NCBI RefSeq assembly: GCF_031755915.1
Contig: NC_083388.1
Location: forward strand, 16,245,001-16,309,000
Direction: 5' to 3'
Length of the DNA: 64,000 nt
DNA from: Ziziphus jujuba
Taxonomy: Eukaryota > Streptophyta > Magnoliopsida > Rosales > Rhamnaceae
Shown: positions 44,751-56,297 of the stretch, one piece after another
How positions within the stretch are numbered: position 1 is the first letter of the stretch
How the letters are laid out: each line of letters begins with the position of its first letter
Made by a program: the position numbers and the translations under genes
The notes under the pieces: model-generated
The model's database searches: none
What the model was told of the DNA's origin: nothing
Seen by the model: only the letters and a program-made list of their open reading frames with translations

Positions 44751-47700
44751 AGGTAAGGTTTGTAGTATGATAATTGATTGTGGAAGTTGTGCAAATATAA
44801 TTAGTAATGTTGTGGTGAAAAAATTAGGCTTAGCAACAATTAAACATCCTGCACCATATAGATTACAATGGCTTAATGATAGTGGTGAAATGAAAGTAAA
44901 CAAATAAGCCAAAGTAAAATTCAACATTGATAAATATGTTAATGTTTTTTTTGTGTGATGTTATGCCTATGCATACCAGACATATTATATTAGGTAGACT
45001 ATAGCAATTTGATAAAGATACTACACATTATGGTTGAGACAATGCTATTGTTTTTAGATTTAAAGGTAAAAAGGTCAAGCTAGAACCATTGACTCCCAAT
45101 GAGGTATTTAGAGACCAACTTCAAATACAACAAAGGAGGGAGGTCGAAAAACTCAAAAAAAGTTCTAGGGCGGCACCCACAGGTTCAACTCCTATCCAAG
45201 GAGGCAAGACTGAATATGACCAACTAGGTAAGTGTCCTAAACTCAAACTTGAGGGAAAAAAAAGAGATAAATTCAAGAGGGTGAAAATGGATGAAAAGGC
45301 TGAGAGTGGAAAAAAATTAGAAAAAGCCGAGAATGAGAAGAAAGGTGAGATGGCTGAGAAAGAAGACAAAAAATGAAGGAAAGAGAAGAAAAATAATAAA
45401 TTTTATGTTAGCTTTGGTGATGTTAATAAAGCAACTTTGAATAAGAAACCATTGCTGGGCATGATTTATAAAGATGCATATTTAAATAATCAAGCTAACC
45501 TTGAAGAACTTGAATTGCCAAGTTCTATCTCTTCTTTTTTATAGGATTTTGAAGATGTCTTTGCAGAGGATATTCCTAATGGTTTACCACCTATTTGATG
45601 GATTGGACATCAAATTGATTTTGGGCCAGGAGCTGCAATTCCTAATAGACCTACATATAAGAGTAATCCCAATGAGACGAAGGAGCTACAAAGGCAGGTA
45701 AGTGAGTTGCTTGACAAAGGTTACATTCATGAGAGTATGACTCTTTGTACTGTTCATGTTTTGTTAGTACCCAAGAAAGATGATTCATGGTGCATGTGTG
45801 TAGATTTTAGGGCCATTAATAATATAACCATTAAATATAGGCATCCAATTCCTAGGTTAAATGATATGTTAGATGAATTACATAGTGCTTGCATGTTTTC
45901 AAAAATTGATCTTAGAAGTGGATGATATCAAATTAGGATGAAAGAAGATGATGAATGGAAAGCCACATTCAAAACTAAATATGGTTTGTATGAGTGGTTG
46001 GTAATGCCTTTTGGTTTAACTAATACACCTAGCATTTTCATGAGATTAATGACTCATGTCATGCGTCCATTTATTGGAAAATTTGTGGTTGTATATTTTG
46101 ATGATATTTTAGTGTATAGCTGGAACCTTGATGAGCATGTAGAACATCTTAGGCAAGTTTTAAATATTCTTATGAAGGAAAGGTTATTTGCTAACATGAA
46201 AAAGTGTGATTTTCGTAAAGATGAATTGGTTTTCTAGGTTTTATTGTAAATGCTGCAAGAATTAAAGTTGATTAATCTAAGGTGAAAACAATCTAGGAGT
46301 GGCCGGAACCTACATCTATTACCCAAGTGAGGAGCTTTCATGATTTAGCTAGTTTTATCAAAGATTTGTCAAGGATTTTAGCACCATCATAGCACCTTTG
46401 ACCAAAGTTATAAAGAAGAATATTGGCTTCAAATGGGGGGAAGCACATGAAAAATCTTTGAAAGAAAAATTAACTAACGCACCTTTACTAGTTTTTCCTA
46501 ATTTTGATAAAATTTTGGAAATTGAATGTGATGCTTCGGGTGTAGGTATTGGAGCTGTTTTGATGCAAGAAGGAAGACACATAGCATACTTTAGTGAGAA
46601 GCTAAATGGCATGGCATTGAAGTACCCGACCTATGATAAGGAGATGTATGCTTTGGTGAGAGCTTTGGAAACGTGGCAGCATTTTTTAATGCCGAAAGCA
46701 TTTGTGATTCATATAGCTTATGAATCTTTGAAACACATTAAAGGTCAAGGAAAGCTTAACCGATGGCATGCTAAGTGGATTGAATTCATTGAAACTTTTC
46801 CTTATGTCATCCACTACAAGAAAGGTAAGCAAAATATGGTTGCCGATGCATTATCCCGAAGGTATGTACTATTTTATACCTTAGATGCTAGATTTCTTGG
46901 ATTTGAACAATTGAAAGAACTTTATGAGCATGATAATGACTTTGGTGACATATTTAGGATTTGTACAAAACATTGGTTTAATAAATTTTACATCTTTAAG
47001 GGATATTTCTTTAGGGAAAACCAACTTTGTGTGCCTAATTGTAGCATTCGGGAATTGTTAGTGATGGAAGGTCATGGTGGTGGTTTAATGGGTCATTTTG
47101 GTGTTTTAAAGACTTTATCCTTTCTACAAGAACATTTTTATTGACCTAAAAAGATGAGAGATGTGTAGAGAATATGTGAAAGATGCTTAAAATGTCAAAA
47201 AGCCAAGTCTAATTGAAGTCGCATGGTTTGTATCATCCTTTGCCGATTTCAACCTTTTGGATAGATTTGTCTATGGATTTTGTTCTTGGTTTACCTAGGT
47301 CTAAAACATGTAAGGATTCAATTTTTGTTGTGGTGGATAGATTTTCTAATATGGCACATTTTATTGCATGTAATAAAACTGATGATGCGTCTAATGTTGC
47401 TAATTTATTTTTTAAGGAAATTGTGAGGTTGCATAATATGCCTAGAACTATTGTTTCGGATAGGGATGCTAAGTTCTTAAGTTATCTTTGGAAAACTTTG
47501 TGGGCTAAGTTAGGGACTAAACTTTTATATTCAACTACTTGTCATAATATGCCTAGAACTATTGTTTCGGATAGGGATGCTAAGTTCTTAAGTTATCTTT
47601 GGAAAACTTTGTGGGCTAAGTTAGGGACTAAACTTTTATATTCAACTACTTGTCATCCACAAACTAATGGAAAAACTGAAGTAGTAAATAGAACTTTGTC

Positions 47701-48253
47701 TACATTGTTAAGACCTGTAATTAGTAGAAATTTAAGAACATAGGAAGAATGTTTGCCACATGTTGAATTTACTTATAATAGATCTCTGCATTCAGCTACT
47801 AAATATACTCCATCTGAAATTATTTATGGTTTTAATCCTTTGACCCCATTGGATTTAATACCTTTACCTTTAAGTAAACGTGCTAATCTAGATGGAAAGC
47901 AAAAAACTGATTTTGTGAAGCAGATTCATGAAAAGACCAAGGCAAATATTGAGAGGAAAACTGAGCACTATGCAAGAAATGCTAATAAGGCCGAATAAAG
48001 GTTGTTTTTGAACCTGGAGATTGGGTTTGATTGCACTTAAGATAGGAGAGGTTTTCTGAGCAAAGAAAGTCGAAGTTTCTACCGCGTGGGGATAAACCTT
48101 TTTAAGTTTTGGAAAAGATTAATGAGAATGCTTACAAACTTAACTTACCGGGTAAGTATAATGTTAGTGCTACATTTAATGTTGTTAACTTATCTCTTTT
48201 TCTATAGGTGATGGTTTTGATTTGAGAACAAATCATTTTCAAGAGGTGGGGAA
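44751..48253 (+). pseudogene. gypsy pol: protease, RT, RNase H, integrase
   Basis: The protease motif is IIDCGS (Ser to Cys next to the Asp) with later stops. The Lys/Glu-rich linker is open at 45089-45376. RT: VLLVPKKDDSWCMCVDFRAINN, FSKIDLRSG (then a stop), [12 protein letters not shown] and [11 protein letters not shown]. RNase [13 protein letters not shown] [44 protein letters not shown]. Integrase: zinc region [19 protein letters not shown] and CLKCQKAKS; catalytic residues LSMDFVLG (D), IVSDRDAKF (D, duplicated) and [10 protein letters not shown] (E); C-terminus [12 protein letters not shown] and FEPGDWV. Single stops separate most blocks. No chromodomain was recognised. Confidence 0.88.
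47432..47653 (+). repeat. Perfect 111-bp tandem duplication in integrase
   Basis: Positions 47432-47542 and 47543-47653 are identical. The unit is 37 codons, so the frame is kept. It includes the second catalytic Asp motif [10 protein letters not shown]. Confidence 0.95.
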
Positions 48254-49351
48254 TGATGAGAATCCATGTGCCTGTACAACCGACTACTAGCTTGGGTACT
48301 GATCCAATACAGCTGCAAACCGGGCCTATCACTAGAGCACAAGCCAAGAGATTTAAAGAAAATCTGCTTGGCTTCATACAGGGAGCTATCAATTCTCAAA
48401 GGGTTTATCCATATTCGAAGATATAAGACCCGTTTTATGTATCCAAATGGTGGAAGCTGATATGGACTCCAGGCAACATAGAATAGATTCAATACTTATT
48501 GGAATCAATTGATATGACTAAGAGGTCATGGAATCAAGTCAAGGCAGAAGTAAAAGCCATCAAAGAAGCCATTTGTGCATAGAAGGAGTTTTTGGTGAAA
48601 TTACTGTATTTGCTGCTAGCTTTACTATATTTTACTAATTAAGCATTTTCTCTTTGTTCCAATCAAGGGAAACGTATGGGAATCATAACTAATCCTATTT
48701 GGTATCCTAAATGACACATTGGATCAGATTTGGAGCCTTTACAAGCTGGAAATTGGTCAAAGTTAGCTTAGTTGACAAACTAGTAAGCTAGTTTCCTAAT
48801 TTAAATTTGACTTTTTGCTTTAGGAAACTATCTTTTATTTTGGTCTTTATTTGTTAGTTTTCTGGACAAATCAACTTAAGAAAGTTATAATTTTATTATT
48901 TTGAATGTAAATTAATTAATTCCTAATTCAAAATAAAGAAATTAATTAATACAAATTAGTTTAGGAAAGTAAGGTGACAATCGACCAAGCTTGGTTTCCT
49001 AATCGCTATGGTCGGTTTTGACTATTCTTTTAGGGTTTTATTCTGTTCTTTCAAAGCCTACTTAAAGGCTTATTTTCAATGGGAAATTAGTTTACATATT
49101 ATTCAAAACTTTATTTGTGAGATAGAATTCTCTTAGATCTCTTTGAACACCTAAAATACCATTAGAGAGTGATTGTTTTAGTTTAACTTACCAATAGGAC
49201 ATCCATCACCTATTGTGGCGTCTTCAATATACCAAGGTTTCTAGTCACAAGTTGATTAGGGGTTGAGGTGGCCATAAGAACTTGAACTTTATTTTTCGAT
49301 CTGGGCTAATATAATACGAGTTTAGGAGCAAGTCAATGTAGGTTCGTATTA
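48254..49351 (+). repeat. 3' LTR of gypsy copy
   Basis: It starts TGATGAGAATCC after the purine tract GAGGTGGGGAA and ends GGTTCGTATTA, with the usual TCA terminus mutated. The TATA variant AGCC-TACTTAAA-GGCT is near 49057. Confidence 0.88.
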
Positions 49352-51296
49352 TGGTCCCCCACTAACAATGTATATTTTCCAATGGGTAATCAAAAATAGA
49401 TTTAGATTCCTTAAAAGTAAATCTTTATTTTTATTTAATACTTGCAGCTTTTTAGAATATGGATGTCCTCGGTGTTGGTGCCAAGCTCTTGAGGATGCTT
49501 GACTTCCTTTGATGGCATGCAAGGCTGTTAGCCATCCATTATGTCAAAGCATGTAGTCCTCCTTTTTTGTGCCCCTTTACCATTGTCTTCTAGTTTAGAT
49601 CTTTAATCACATAACTAGATGATGTAAATTTCAATAGTATGTGGGTATCATTAGTAAGCTTGCTGATTGAAAGTAAATTTTTTGTTAATTTAGGCACAAC
49701 CAAAACATCATTCAAAGAAAGTTTGTGATTTCCATTTATAATTATAGTGTTACCATAATGAGAAAAAAGGTAGAGCTTGTCCATTACCAATATGAATCAT
49801 ATCACTTCCTGTGTAAGATTTCCTAAGAGACCAGATACCTAAGCTACGAGTTATATGAGCAATTACTCTACTCTAAACATAAAATTCTACATCATGGAAT
49901 CCTTTAAGATGGTATAGGCTTCCATTGTATTTTTATTTATTTTTTTTGTCCAGATAGTCATATCTATACCAACAATTGGCTTCAATATGATATTGCATCT
50001 CATAGATTTGACAAACAATGAGAGGATTATAGCCAGAACGATTTCAATTTTTGTAGCCTCCTTGTGGGTTCTAACTTCAATTTCTTGTTTCTTGACCATG
50101 ACCATTGATTTTCAGTATGCTGGCATTGCTTACTCCACTAGTTTTCTTTTGGTTGGCATGGTCATGCATATCAATTTGTAAGAGAGAAGTCTCGACCTCA
50201 TGAAAAGAAGCATCCTCCACAATTTCCATGCCTCCTACCTCTTTGATCAATAAAGGCTTAATGGAAATTTGTTTGCTTAGCCTTTTCTTGATACAATAGC
50301 ATCTGTTCTTGACTTCTCAAAGCCAAGATGAATTTTTGTAGCTCAGGTGAGGCTGTTTTAAGAACATCATAATTTTAAAGCCTTGGTATTTCTATCCTCA
50401 TGACAAAAAACGTCCTCCACGGCTTCTACCCCACTACGTTATTGACCAACAATGGTTTAATTGAAATTTGTTTACTTAGCCTTTTTTTTATTCAACAAAA
50501 TTTGTTTGTGACTTCTCAAAGCAAAGATGAATTGTATGTAGGTCAGTGATGTTGTTTTGAAGCCTTGACCTCATAAAAAGAAAACTCCATGGTTTCCATG
50601 CTTCCTACCTCATTGACCAACAACGGCTTGATGGAAATTTGTTCGCTTAGCCTTTTGTTGATCAAACAGCATCTGTACGTGACTACTCAAACCCAAGATG
50701 AATTGTGTGTAGGTTAGGTTAGGATGTTTTGAAAGCATCACGAGTTTGAAGTCTTGGTATTTCTATCCTAGTCCTTAAGATAAGTGAAAATACTTATGTA
50801 GATCATGAACTAGTCTTCCTATTGCTGCTAGATCATCACGTAAAGTGTTAAATTTCTTGATGAATTCATTGATTAAGGAGTTACCTTCCTACAATCCCAT
50901 AAGGCTATGGTCTAGAAATATTTCTTTTTCTTTTGTAGCAGGCAACAGGTGCTCTTCAATTTTGTTCTACACCATATAGCAATGTCTAATCCAAAAGTAA
51001 AATTGAGAATTTCGAAGGAAATCGTTCCTAGAAGCCATGTAACCAAAAGACCATCATAAGCCTGTTTGGTAGCATCACTTAGATCAAGAAGCTTTGGTAA
51101 TGGAATGTGATCATCAAGGTATGATGACAAGTTCTGAGGCTTCAAATTAAAAGGATGACTTGCGCTCTCCTTAGAAGATAGTTCGTTGAATCTAGTTTAA
51201 TTGAAATAAGGCTAGCACATCGATGGAAAGGTGAGATTGTCAATTTTGGTTCCATTTCAAAGTTGACATCCAAATTGATTTTGTTGATTGATTCTC
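49352..51296 (-). pseudogene. copia B gag to pre-integrase remnant
   Basis: Reading leftward from 51296: a gag fragment at 51145-50912 (PQNLSSYLDDHIPLPKLLDL, GTISFEILNFTFGLDIAIW); poorly preserved gag with three related stretches at 50190-50700; a pre-integrase region open at 49790-49590 (MVMDKLYLFSHYG, LNDVLVVPKLTKNLLSISKL); then HRGHPYSKKLQVLNKNKDLL towards 49400. The integrase core should follow but the sequence stops at a gypsy LTR. Stops and frameshifts are numerous. Confidence 0.78.
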
Positions 51297-51308
51297 GCTA
51301 TGATACCA
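51297..51308 (-). other. Primer-binding site of copia B, one mismatch
   Basis: The plus strand reads GCTATGATACCA, against GCTCTGATACCA expected, directly beside the LTR start TGTTAAAATTC. Confidence 0.82.
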
Positions 51309-51599
51309 TGTTAAAATTCATAGTTGATAAGTAGTTGTTAAAATAAGGTTTCTGTGAAATAATTTCAGGTATATTTTCATTCACCCTTGATGTAGTGTAT
51401 ATATATACATAAAGGTGACAATATACAAGATAAACAATGCACATGATAGTTACAAAGAAGTTAATTGAATAATTATCTCTTAATTTCCTTGGCTCTACAA
51501 GATAATATATCCTTTGTCATGTCTATTTCAACTGATTTTGTAACTTTGCTATCATCTTTAGTTCCACTGTCTTAATTGTCCGTTGAATAAGGTTTGTCA
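51309..51599 (-). repeat. 5' LTR of copia B
   Basis: It starts TGTTAAAATTCATAG and ends GGTTTGTCA. It matches 32533-32832 along its length (e.g. GATAATATATCCTTTG and AACTTTGCTATCATC). It is flanked on the right by ATTGT, matching GTTGT at 32528-32532 in four of five bases. Confidence 0.84.
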
Positions 51600-51773
51600 A
51601 TTGTTATAAGACTAGGGTATCTTGTCTTTTGTAAACACTGTCAAGCTGACTAGCCTCATCTGTCAGTTTTGTAAAGGCTACCTATAGTCTTTTGTATACA
51701 CTATTTATAAGGCAATTGTACATGCAGTAGCATCACTTCCAGCATTGATTCTCTTGAGTATTGTTTCTATTTT
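51600..51773 (+). repeat. 3' LTR of copia A, right part (end uncertain)
   Basis: After removing copia B, the sequence at 32532 reads on into TATAAGACTAGGG here. The stretch has the look of a copia LTR end (ATTTATAAGGCAATTG, a run of Cys/Ser-type CT-rich sequence, then ATTGTTTCTATTTTGTTA). The terminal CA is not obvious, so the right limit is an estimate. Confidence 0.55.
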
Positions 51774-52509
51774 GTTAGGAATACTTATACTGAGTCTTAA
51801 CTTTTCACTTTTTCTTTGCAATTAATTGATGAACAAAGAATATTGGTAAGAGATTAATTTCCTTGTAGAACAACGAAAATTTAATAAGCTTTTTTTTTCT
51901 TTTTTTTCCTTTTTGAGATATTCACTCGACTAGTTGCGAAAGGAAATCCATTAACTAATCTCAAGAACCTCAACCGCCAAATTAATTACATTCTTGTGTG
52001 AACTCTAGCCTTTAGCTCCGTCTTCATTGATCGATGGATTCAAGAATGAGGTATTATTAAACCCAAAAATCACTAATTTTGTCATTTCGTGTTGTACTTT
52101 TGTGGAATGATCTTTATAACTTTTGTATTTGTTGAACTTATATATTCAGTTTGTTATTATGCTGGAGATTTCATGGATATTCTTTCTTCTTCTTCCTTTT
52201 TTTTTTTTTTTTTTCAATTTTGATGGAGTTAGCATGGATCCATAAATTTCTTAAGCCTTGGTTTGTGCTTGCTTTAACTTTTTGTTTAATTTAAGTTTCC
52301 AATAAAAATTGTTGTAATAAACATCTTTGTCTTCAATTTTTTTGTTTATTATTGTGGTAAGTTATAAACTGAGTACAAATTAATTGAAACAGCCAAAAAT
52401 TTTACTGTGCAATAATACCCTATATAGGTGCATACATACATAAATTATAAAAATAACGACCTCCTCCTTTATTCATGGCCATTATAATTTGTAATCCTAA
52501 ACCTAATTA
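51774..52509. other. Intergenic host DNA
   Basis: This is AT-rich sequence with T-runs (51891-51912, 52196-52214). No retrotransposon similarity or gene is recognised. It holds the 3' flank of the kiwellin gene. Confidence 0.6.
52468..52473 (-). terminator. Putative polyadenylation signal of the kiwellin gene
   Basis: The minus strand reads AATAAA about 37 bases past the stop codon, a plausible near-upstream polyadenylation element. Confidence 0.4.
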
Positions 52510-53178
52510 TTAGCTAACCATGGACCAAGTTACATTCGCAACACCTTCTTCTGTATCAATCCCCAAAGCACTCCACACAGCTTCCGAACCATTAACGGTA
52601 TCAATATCACATGGCCCCTGATATGCATGCTCTGCATCACAACCATGCATGGAATCGCACTCATCCACCACCTTCGCCATTGTACTCCTCCCGTTACTCA
52701 CTGTTATTCTTATCATCTTCCCGCATCTCAACCCTCCGTTGTACCACCCGGTGGACAATGCTACAATCATCTCCTTGTTATCATGGTACTGCCCGTCGCA
52801 TGCTGATGGACCACCACCGTCACCCCCTTCACTGAAGTCGTTGCTTATTAGTTTGGCTCGGATCGAAGTCGTGACCAGAGGAGAGCACCTGTACGTGGGG
52901 TGAGACTTGCCGTTACATTTTAGAGTTCCAAAAGGATGACAACCGTGAATACTCGTAGATGGGGAAGGAGAGGTTCTTCTTCCTCTGCAGGTGTGGGTTC
53001 CGAGTTCGACGTCGTCATTGCATTTGCCTTTAATGCATATGAGCTGACCCTCGCAGTCATCAAGGGTTCGACAGGGATCATTGCAGCTGGAAATGGCGGC
53101 TGTAGCAGGAACAAGGAAGGTTATCATGATAATGTTGAGGAAGAGGGGAAGGGAAAGAAACAACGAAAGGTGTGCCAT
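52510..53178 (-). CDS. Kiwellin / ripening-related protein
   Basis: This is a complete, intron-free 222-codon gene, the usual length and structure for kiwellins. Residues 1 to about 28 form a secretion signal (hydrophobic LFLSLPLFLNIIMITFLVPA, cut probably after ATA), so the protein should enter the apoplast. A Cys-rich N-terminal module follows (CNDPCRTLDDCEGQLICIKG and CNDD). The core is a double-psi beta-barrel as in expansin-like and barwin proteins: SNDFSEGGDGGGPSACDGQY, VALSTGWYNGGLRCGKMIRI, AKVVDECDS and GCDAEH, ending AVWSALGI and VTWSM. Kiwellins are abundant in some fruits, and one maize member is known to bind and inhibit a secreted fungal chorismate mutase. A defence role here is inference. 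The family is multi-copy, so orthology cannot be settled. ATG at 53178 is the only start giving the signal peptide. Confidence 0.95.
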   Translation of the reverse strand: MAHLSLFLSLPLFLNIIMITFLVPATAAISSCNDPCRTLDDCEGQLICIKGKCNDDVELGTHTCRGRRTSPSPSTSIHGCHPFGTLKCNGKSHPTYRCSPLVTTSIRAKLISNDFSEGGDGGGPSACDGQYHDNKEMIVALSTGWYNGGLRCGKMIRITVSNGRSTMAKVVDECDSMHGCDAEHAYQGPCDIDTVNGSEAVWSALGIDTEEGVANVTWSMVS

Positions 53179-55848
53179 ACAAGCAATAAAGAAGAAGGGG
53201 CGAGAGAAATATAAGAGTATATATATTTGTCTGTGTGCGCTTATATTATACTGGAGGAGTAGCGGGTCAAGGTACCAGGGGAAGGGTGTTTTTCAAAGTC
53301 TTTTTTTCCTTTTGATTTTTCGCACCGTGGAAAATATAAAACATATTGATTTTTCAAAGTCCTTTTTTTCCTTTCTTACCTGCATTATATTCTACGACTG
53401 GACACGCATTTTCTCAAGACCGACCACGCTATTTTATTTTATGCTCGTTGCAATTATCTTGCCAAACTTACTACAATAATATTTCAATTTATCATCTGGG
53501 TGAGGGTAATTAACTTATGGGATTCATTATTGGTATAAAAATTAATAATTAATAATTAGTTTTATTTAATTAAATTTTAACTATTCAAATTAAAACTAAA
53601 TGTGGAAATTAAATTAAATTATCTTACAGCATAGGAGTCTCCATGAAAACTAATCACTAATAGAGACAAATAATATTTTAAATATTAGCGTTTTAAGTAT
53701 GAACATGTATGAATTTCCACAATTCTTCCGAATAGAAGAAGAACACTGATTTTATATAGCCAATGGATCCAATTTATTTGAAAGATATATAATTTTAGTT
53801 TTTTATATGCATAATATAAAAAAAGAAAAAAAGAAAAAAGAAAAGGGTGTACTTGTTTTAAGTTATTAAGTTAATTATCCCTATCGTGTACGCTAAATTA
53901 AATTCAACACCTGCATGCCAAGACGAGTGTTTGAAGCGCCAGGGCATTGACAGATGCCTTGAAAGCCAACGGCAAAGACGTTCTTGGTACACCTGTCTAT
54001 TCTTTCCCAAAAAAAAAAAAAAAAGGACTTCGTCCTCTTGAAGCAAATATCTAGAATTTGCTTGAGTACCTAACTAATTATGTAATATCAATTCTTCTTT
54101 TTGTTTTCTTTTTTTTTTCTTTTTTCAATAAGTTTTTGCCATCATTTTCTAATTTTCATGTCAAAAAAATAAAAAAGTAAACATATGAATTCAAACGTTA
54201 TGGATGGCTAGCTAGGCTAGAATTTCTCTTTCCAATGTCTCTAACTAGGATGAGTGGATTGTTTTACGCACAATAAAATACAAAAGTAAACAAAACCAGG
54301 TGCAAGACAAAACAGAAAGGCTAACAAGTATTAAGAATTATTGTTTACCTATTGTTAAAAAGTAAGAAATAGGAGGTTTAATTAAATAAGTAAGAAATTG
54401 TTGTAGCAAATTGTATAATATATACTTTTGGATGATGAGAAAGATTGTTGAGTGACCAACTGGTGGCCGATGATGTGAAAGAGCATGTCCAAAAATAGAA
54501 TGCATGAAAATTTTCTATACGCTCTATAGCAAATCCACATATCTGTTTATGTTGAATATCATATTTCTGGAGAATTGAAAAAAAAAAATTCTAACTAACC
54601 TGATGAAGTTCCGTCGACTAGAAGCCTACAAGATTCAATGAATTGTTCTGTAACTTGATCTCTAGTCGAGCTTGGTCTTCAATTTGGTGTTAGTGTTCAA
54701 TAAGCTACCATTGTTCTATTTTAACTTTACTGAACCAGGTGTCTATCGTTCATTTGTTTGTATTTTGGTTTTAATTAAACGACCCAAGTTCCTTTTGTGG
54801 GAGCCAAGTAGAAGGTCAAGTGCGAGTCTAGTAGGCTACTGTGTCCCAGCACCACATCCTTGAGCTGATTCATCTATGATGGTCCTCGTTGGTTGCTGAT
54901 TGCTACGTAAGCTCTTCCATCAGTAGTCGTTACTTAATATGGTGCCATTTCATCATTTTCCTTTCTTTATAAAAGCTTTGTCATCCCCAAGATTGGGTTA
55001 GTTTTGGTTTTAGCTACCATTGTTGTTGTTCTGTAACCTCTGAGAGCTTGTTTTCCTAATGAATTGGACTTATTTAGTGCTAAGATTCTACCACCCACTC
55101 TCAATTTTAGTAATTCACGCATTTTTTTTTTTTTTAGTCCCAACATTAGTTGGTATCCAAGCATCGGTTTCAATTCTCCGATTATTAGCTCCGATGAAGG
55201 TATTTTTAGTGCTTCTAGTGACTCTCCAAGTATTAGAGCACTTCAAACGTTCATGACAGGAGTGGAAAAGTAGCTAAAATTCCTCACAAGAGAGATTCAG
55301 TAGCTTTGTTCCATTGTCATCCATGGGGTAGCTATGATTCTCGAAGCCTCCAGTTGCAAGCTATCATGATCGTTTTAAGGTTACCCATCGAACCCTTGGT
55401 TGGCCCTGACTGAGGAAATCTTACTGGAATTGTTATCGAAAATCCGGCAACATCTTCCCTATAAAGTTGACTTTCCTAATTTTTCCTTACACAAAAGAAC
55501 TCTCTCAAAATATATACATCCACTTTATTCCTTTCCACCCTACTTCAAATTTCCAAAAATTTGTAGGACTTCAATAACTACAGTGTAGGAATACAAATAT
55601 AAGTAATAACAAATGAACCACAAATACCTTTATATGTGTTGGGACCCCTTCGAAAGCTTACTATTTGAACTCTAGGATGGCCCTGATGCTTCTTATCAAA
55701 AATACATACTTCTATAAGTTCATGGCCGCCCACGCCTCTCATGTATTATAATTTCACAATTTTACAACACTTCATGAATATACCAAACACATAGATGTAG
55801 ATAGAGAGATGATAGTAATAATATTAATAATAATAATAATAATAATAA
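53179..55848. other. Host intergenic DNA
   Basis: No gene or retrotransposon is recognised here. It includes AT-rich stretches (53500-53640), A-runs (53818-53842, 54007-54025) and a (TAA)n microsatellite at about 55821-55848 that abuts copia F. Short open frames at 54672-54863, 54967-55273 and 55400-55588 have no domain signal, and the two around 55060-55270 overlap in several frames. An old unrecognised repeat is possible. Confidence 0.55.
53219..53226 (-). promoter_or_regulatory. Putative TATA box of the kiwellin gene
   Basis: TATATATA lies about 41-48 bases upstream of the ATG on the minus strand. It is near for a TATA box and would give a very short 5' untranslated region, so this is tentative. 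Confidence 0.35.
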
Positions 55849-56297
55849 TGTAACATTTTTCATTTAATGGGTGTGAATGATTTGTTTAATGGGTTTTAAT
55901 GAGGCTTATGATTAGCTTTTCTGTTTTCGCTTTTCAAAGGGATGAGTCTTTTTTACCAAACATCATTTTTTTTAGGAGAAAGTGTGAGTTTTTACTTCCT
56001 AGTGAGTCCTTTAGGAAAATAGAGTAAGGTTCTAGTGGTCTGAGCATTGTGTGGTAAAGCAAGGTACACGAAGTTTATAGAGAAAGATCTTAGAGGTGCT
56101 ATGTCTGAGATATTTGCATCCGTTGTATCTTGGGAGACGATCGTCACAAATTCATCTGCACCGGTGAGGCGGAAATAATTTTAAGAAAACTATGGTATCA
56201 CACATGCATCAGACTGATCAACGAATCTACCAGCAACAAAGCATATAAGTTCTAAATTTATTTATTTATTTTTCATATTTTATTTCACAATTCCACA
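55849..56297 (+). repeat. 5' LTR of copia F
   Basis: It starts TGTAACATTTTTCATTTAAT and ends TTCCACA. It matches 62533-62976 along its length, e.g. TTCATCTGCACCGGTGAGGC in both. No initiator-Met primer site is visible after it; the next bases are TGATATATCC, so the primer is uncertain. Confidence 0.88.

Larger units (their letters stand above)
42428..49351 (+). mobile_element. Ty3/gypsy copy with most of gag-pol, degenerate
   Basis: This is the most complete coding-type gypsy copy in the window: truncated 5' LTR (42428-42898), primer-binding site, leader, gag, protease, RT, RNase H, integrase with C-terminus, purine tract and full 3' LTR (48254-49351). It shows what the non-autonomous copies at 3.1 and 11.8 kb have lost. 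Many stops and frameshifts mean it is no longer active. Its right end lies against copia B at 49352. Confidence 0.88.
32533..51599 (-). mobile_element. Ty1/copia element B, split by gypsy copies
   Basis: The 5' end is at the right (LTR 51309-51599, primer-binding site 51297-51308, gag to pre-integrase 51296-49352). The 3' end is at the left (RNase H 33469-32833, LTR 32533-32832). The two LTRs read the same way and match along their length. Five-base flanks are GTTGT (32528-32532) and ATTGT (51600-51604). Integrase and RT are missing at the gypsy junctions, so DNA was lost there. Confidence 0.82.

Noticed and set aside
42428..49351. An active autonomous gypsy element
   Set aside because: The 5' LTR is truncated, the gag start is ATA, and stops or frameshifts separate nearly every domain.
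52611..53479. Several plus-strand frames overlapping the kiwellin gene
   Set aside because: They are antisense to a well-supported gene and have no domain features.
54672..55588. Possible small host genes
   Set aside because: The frames are short, overlap in several frames, and show no recognisable motif, signal peptide or splice pattern.
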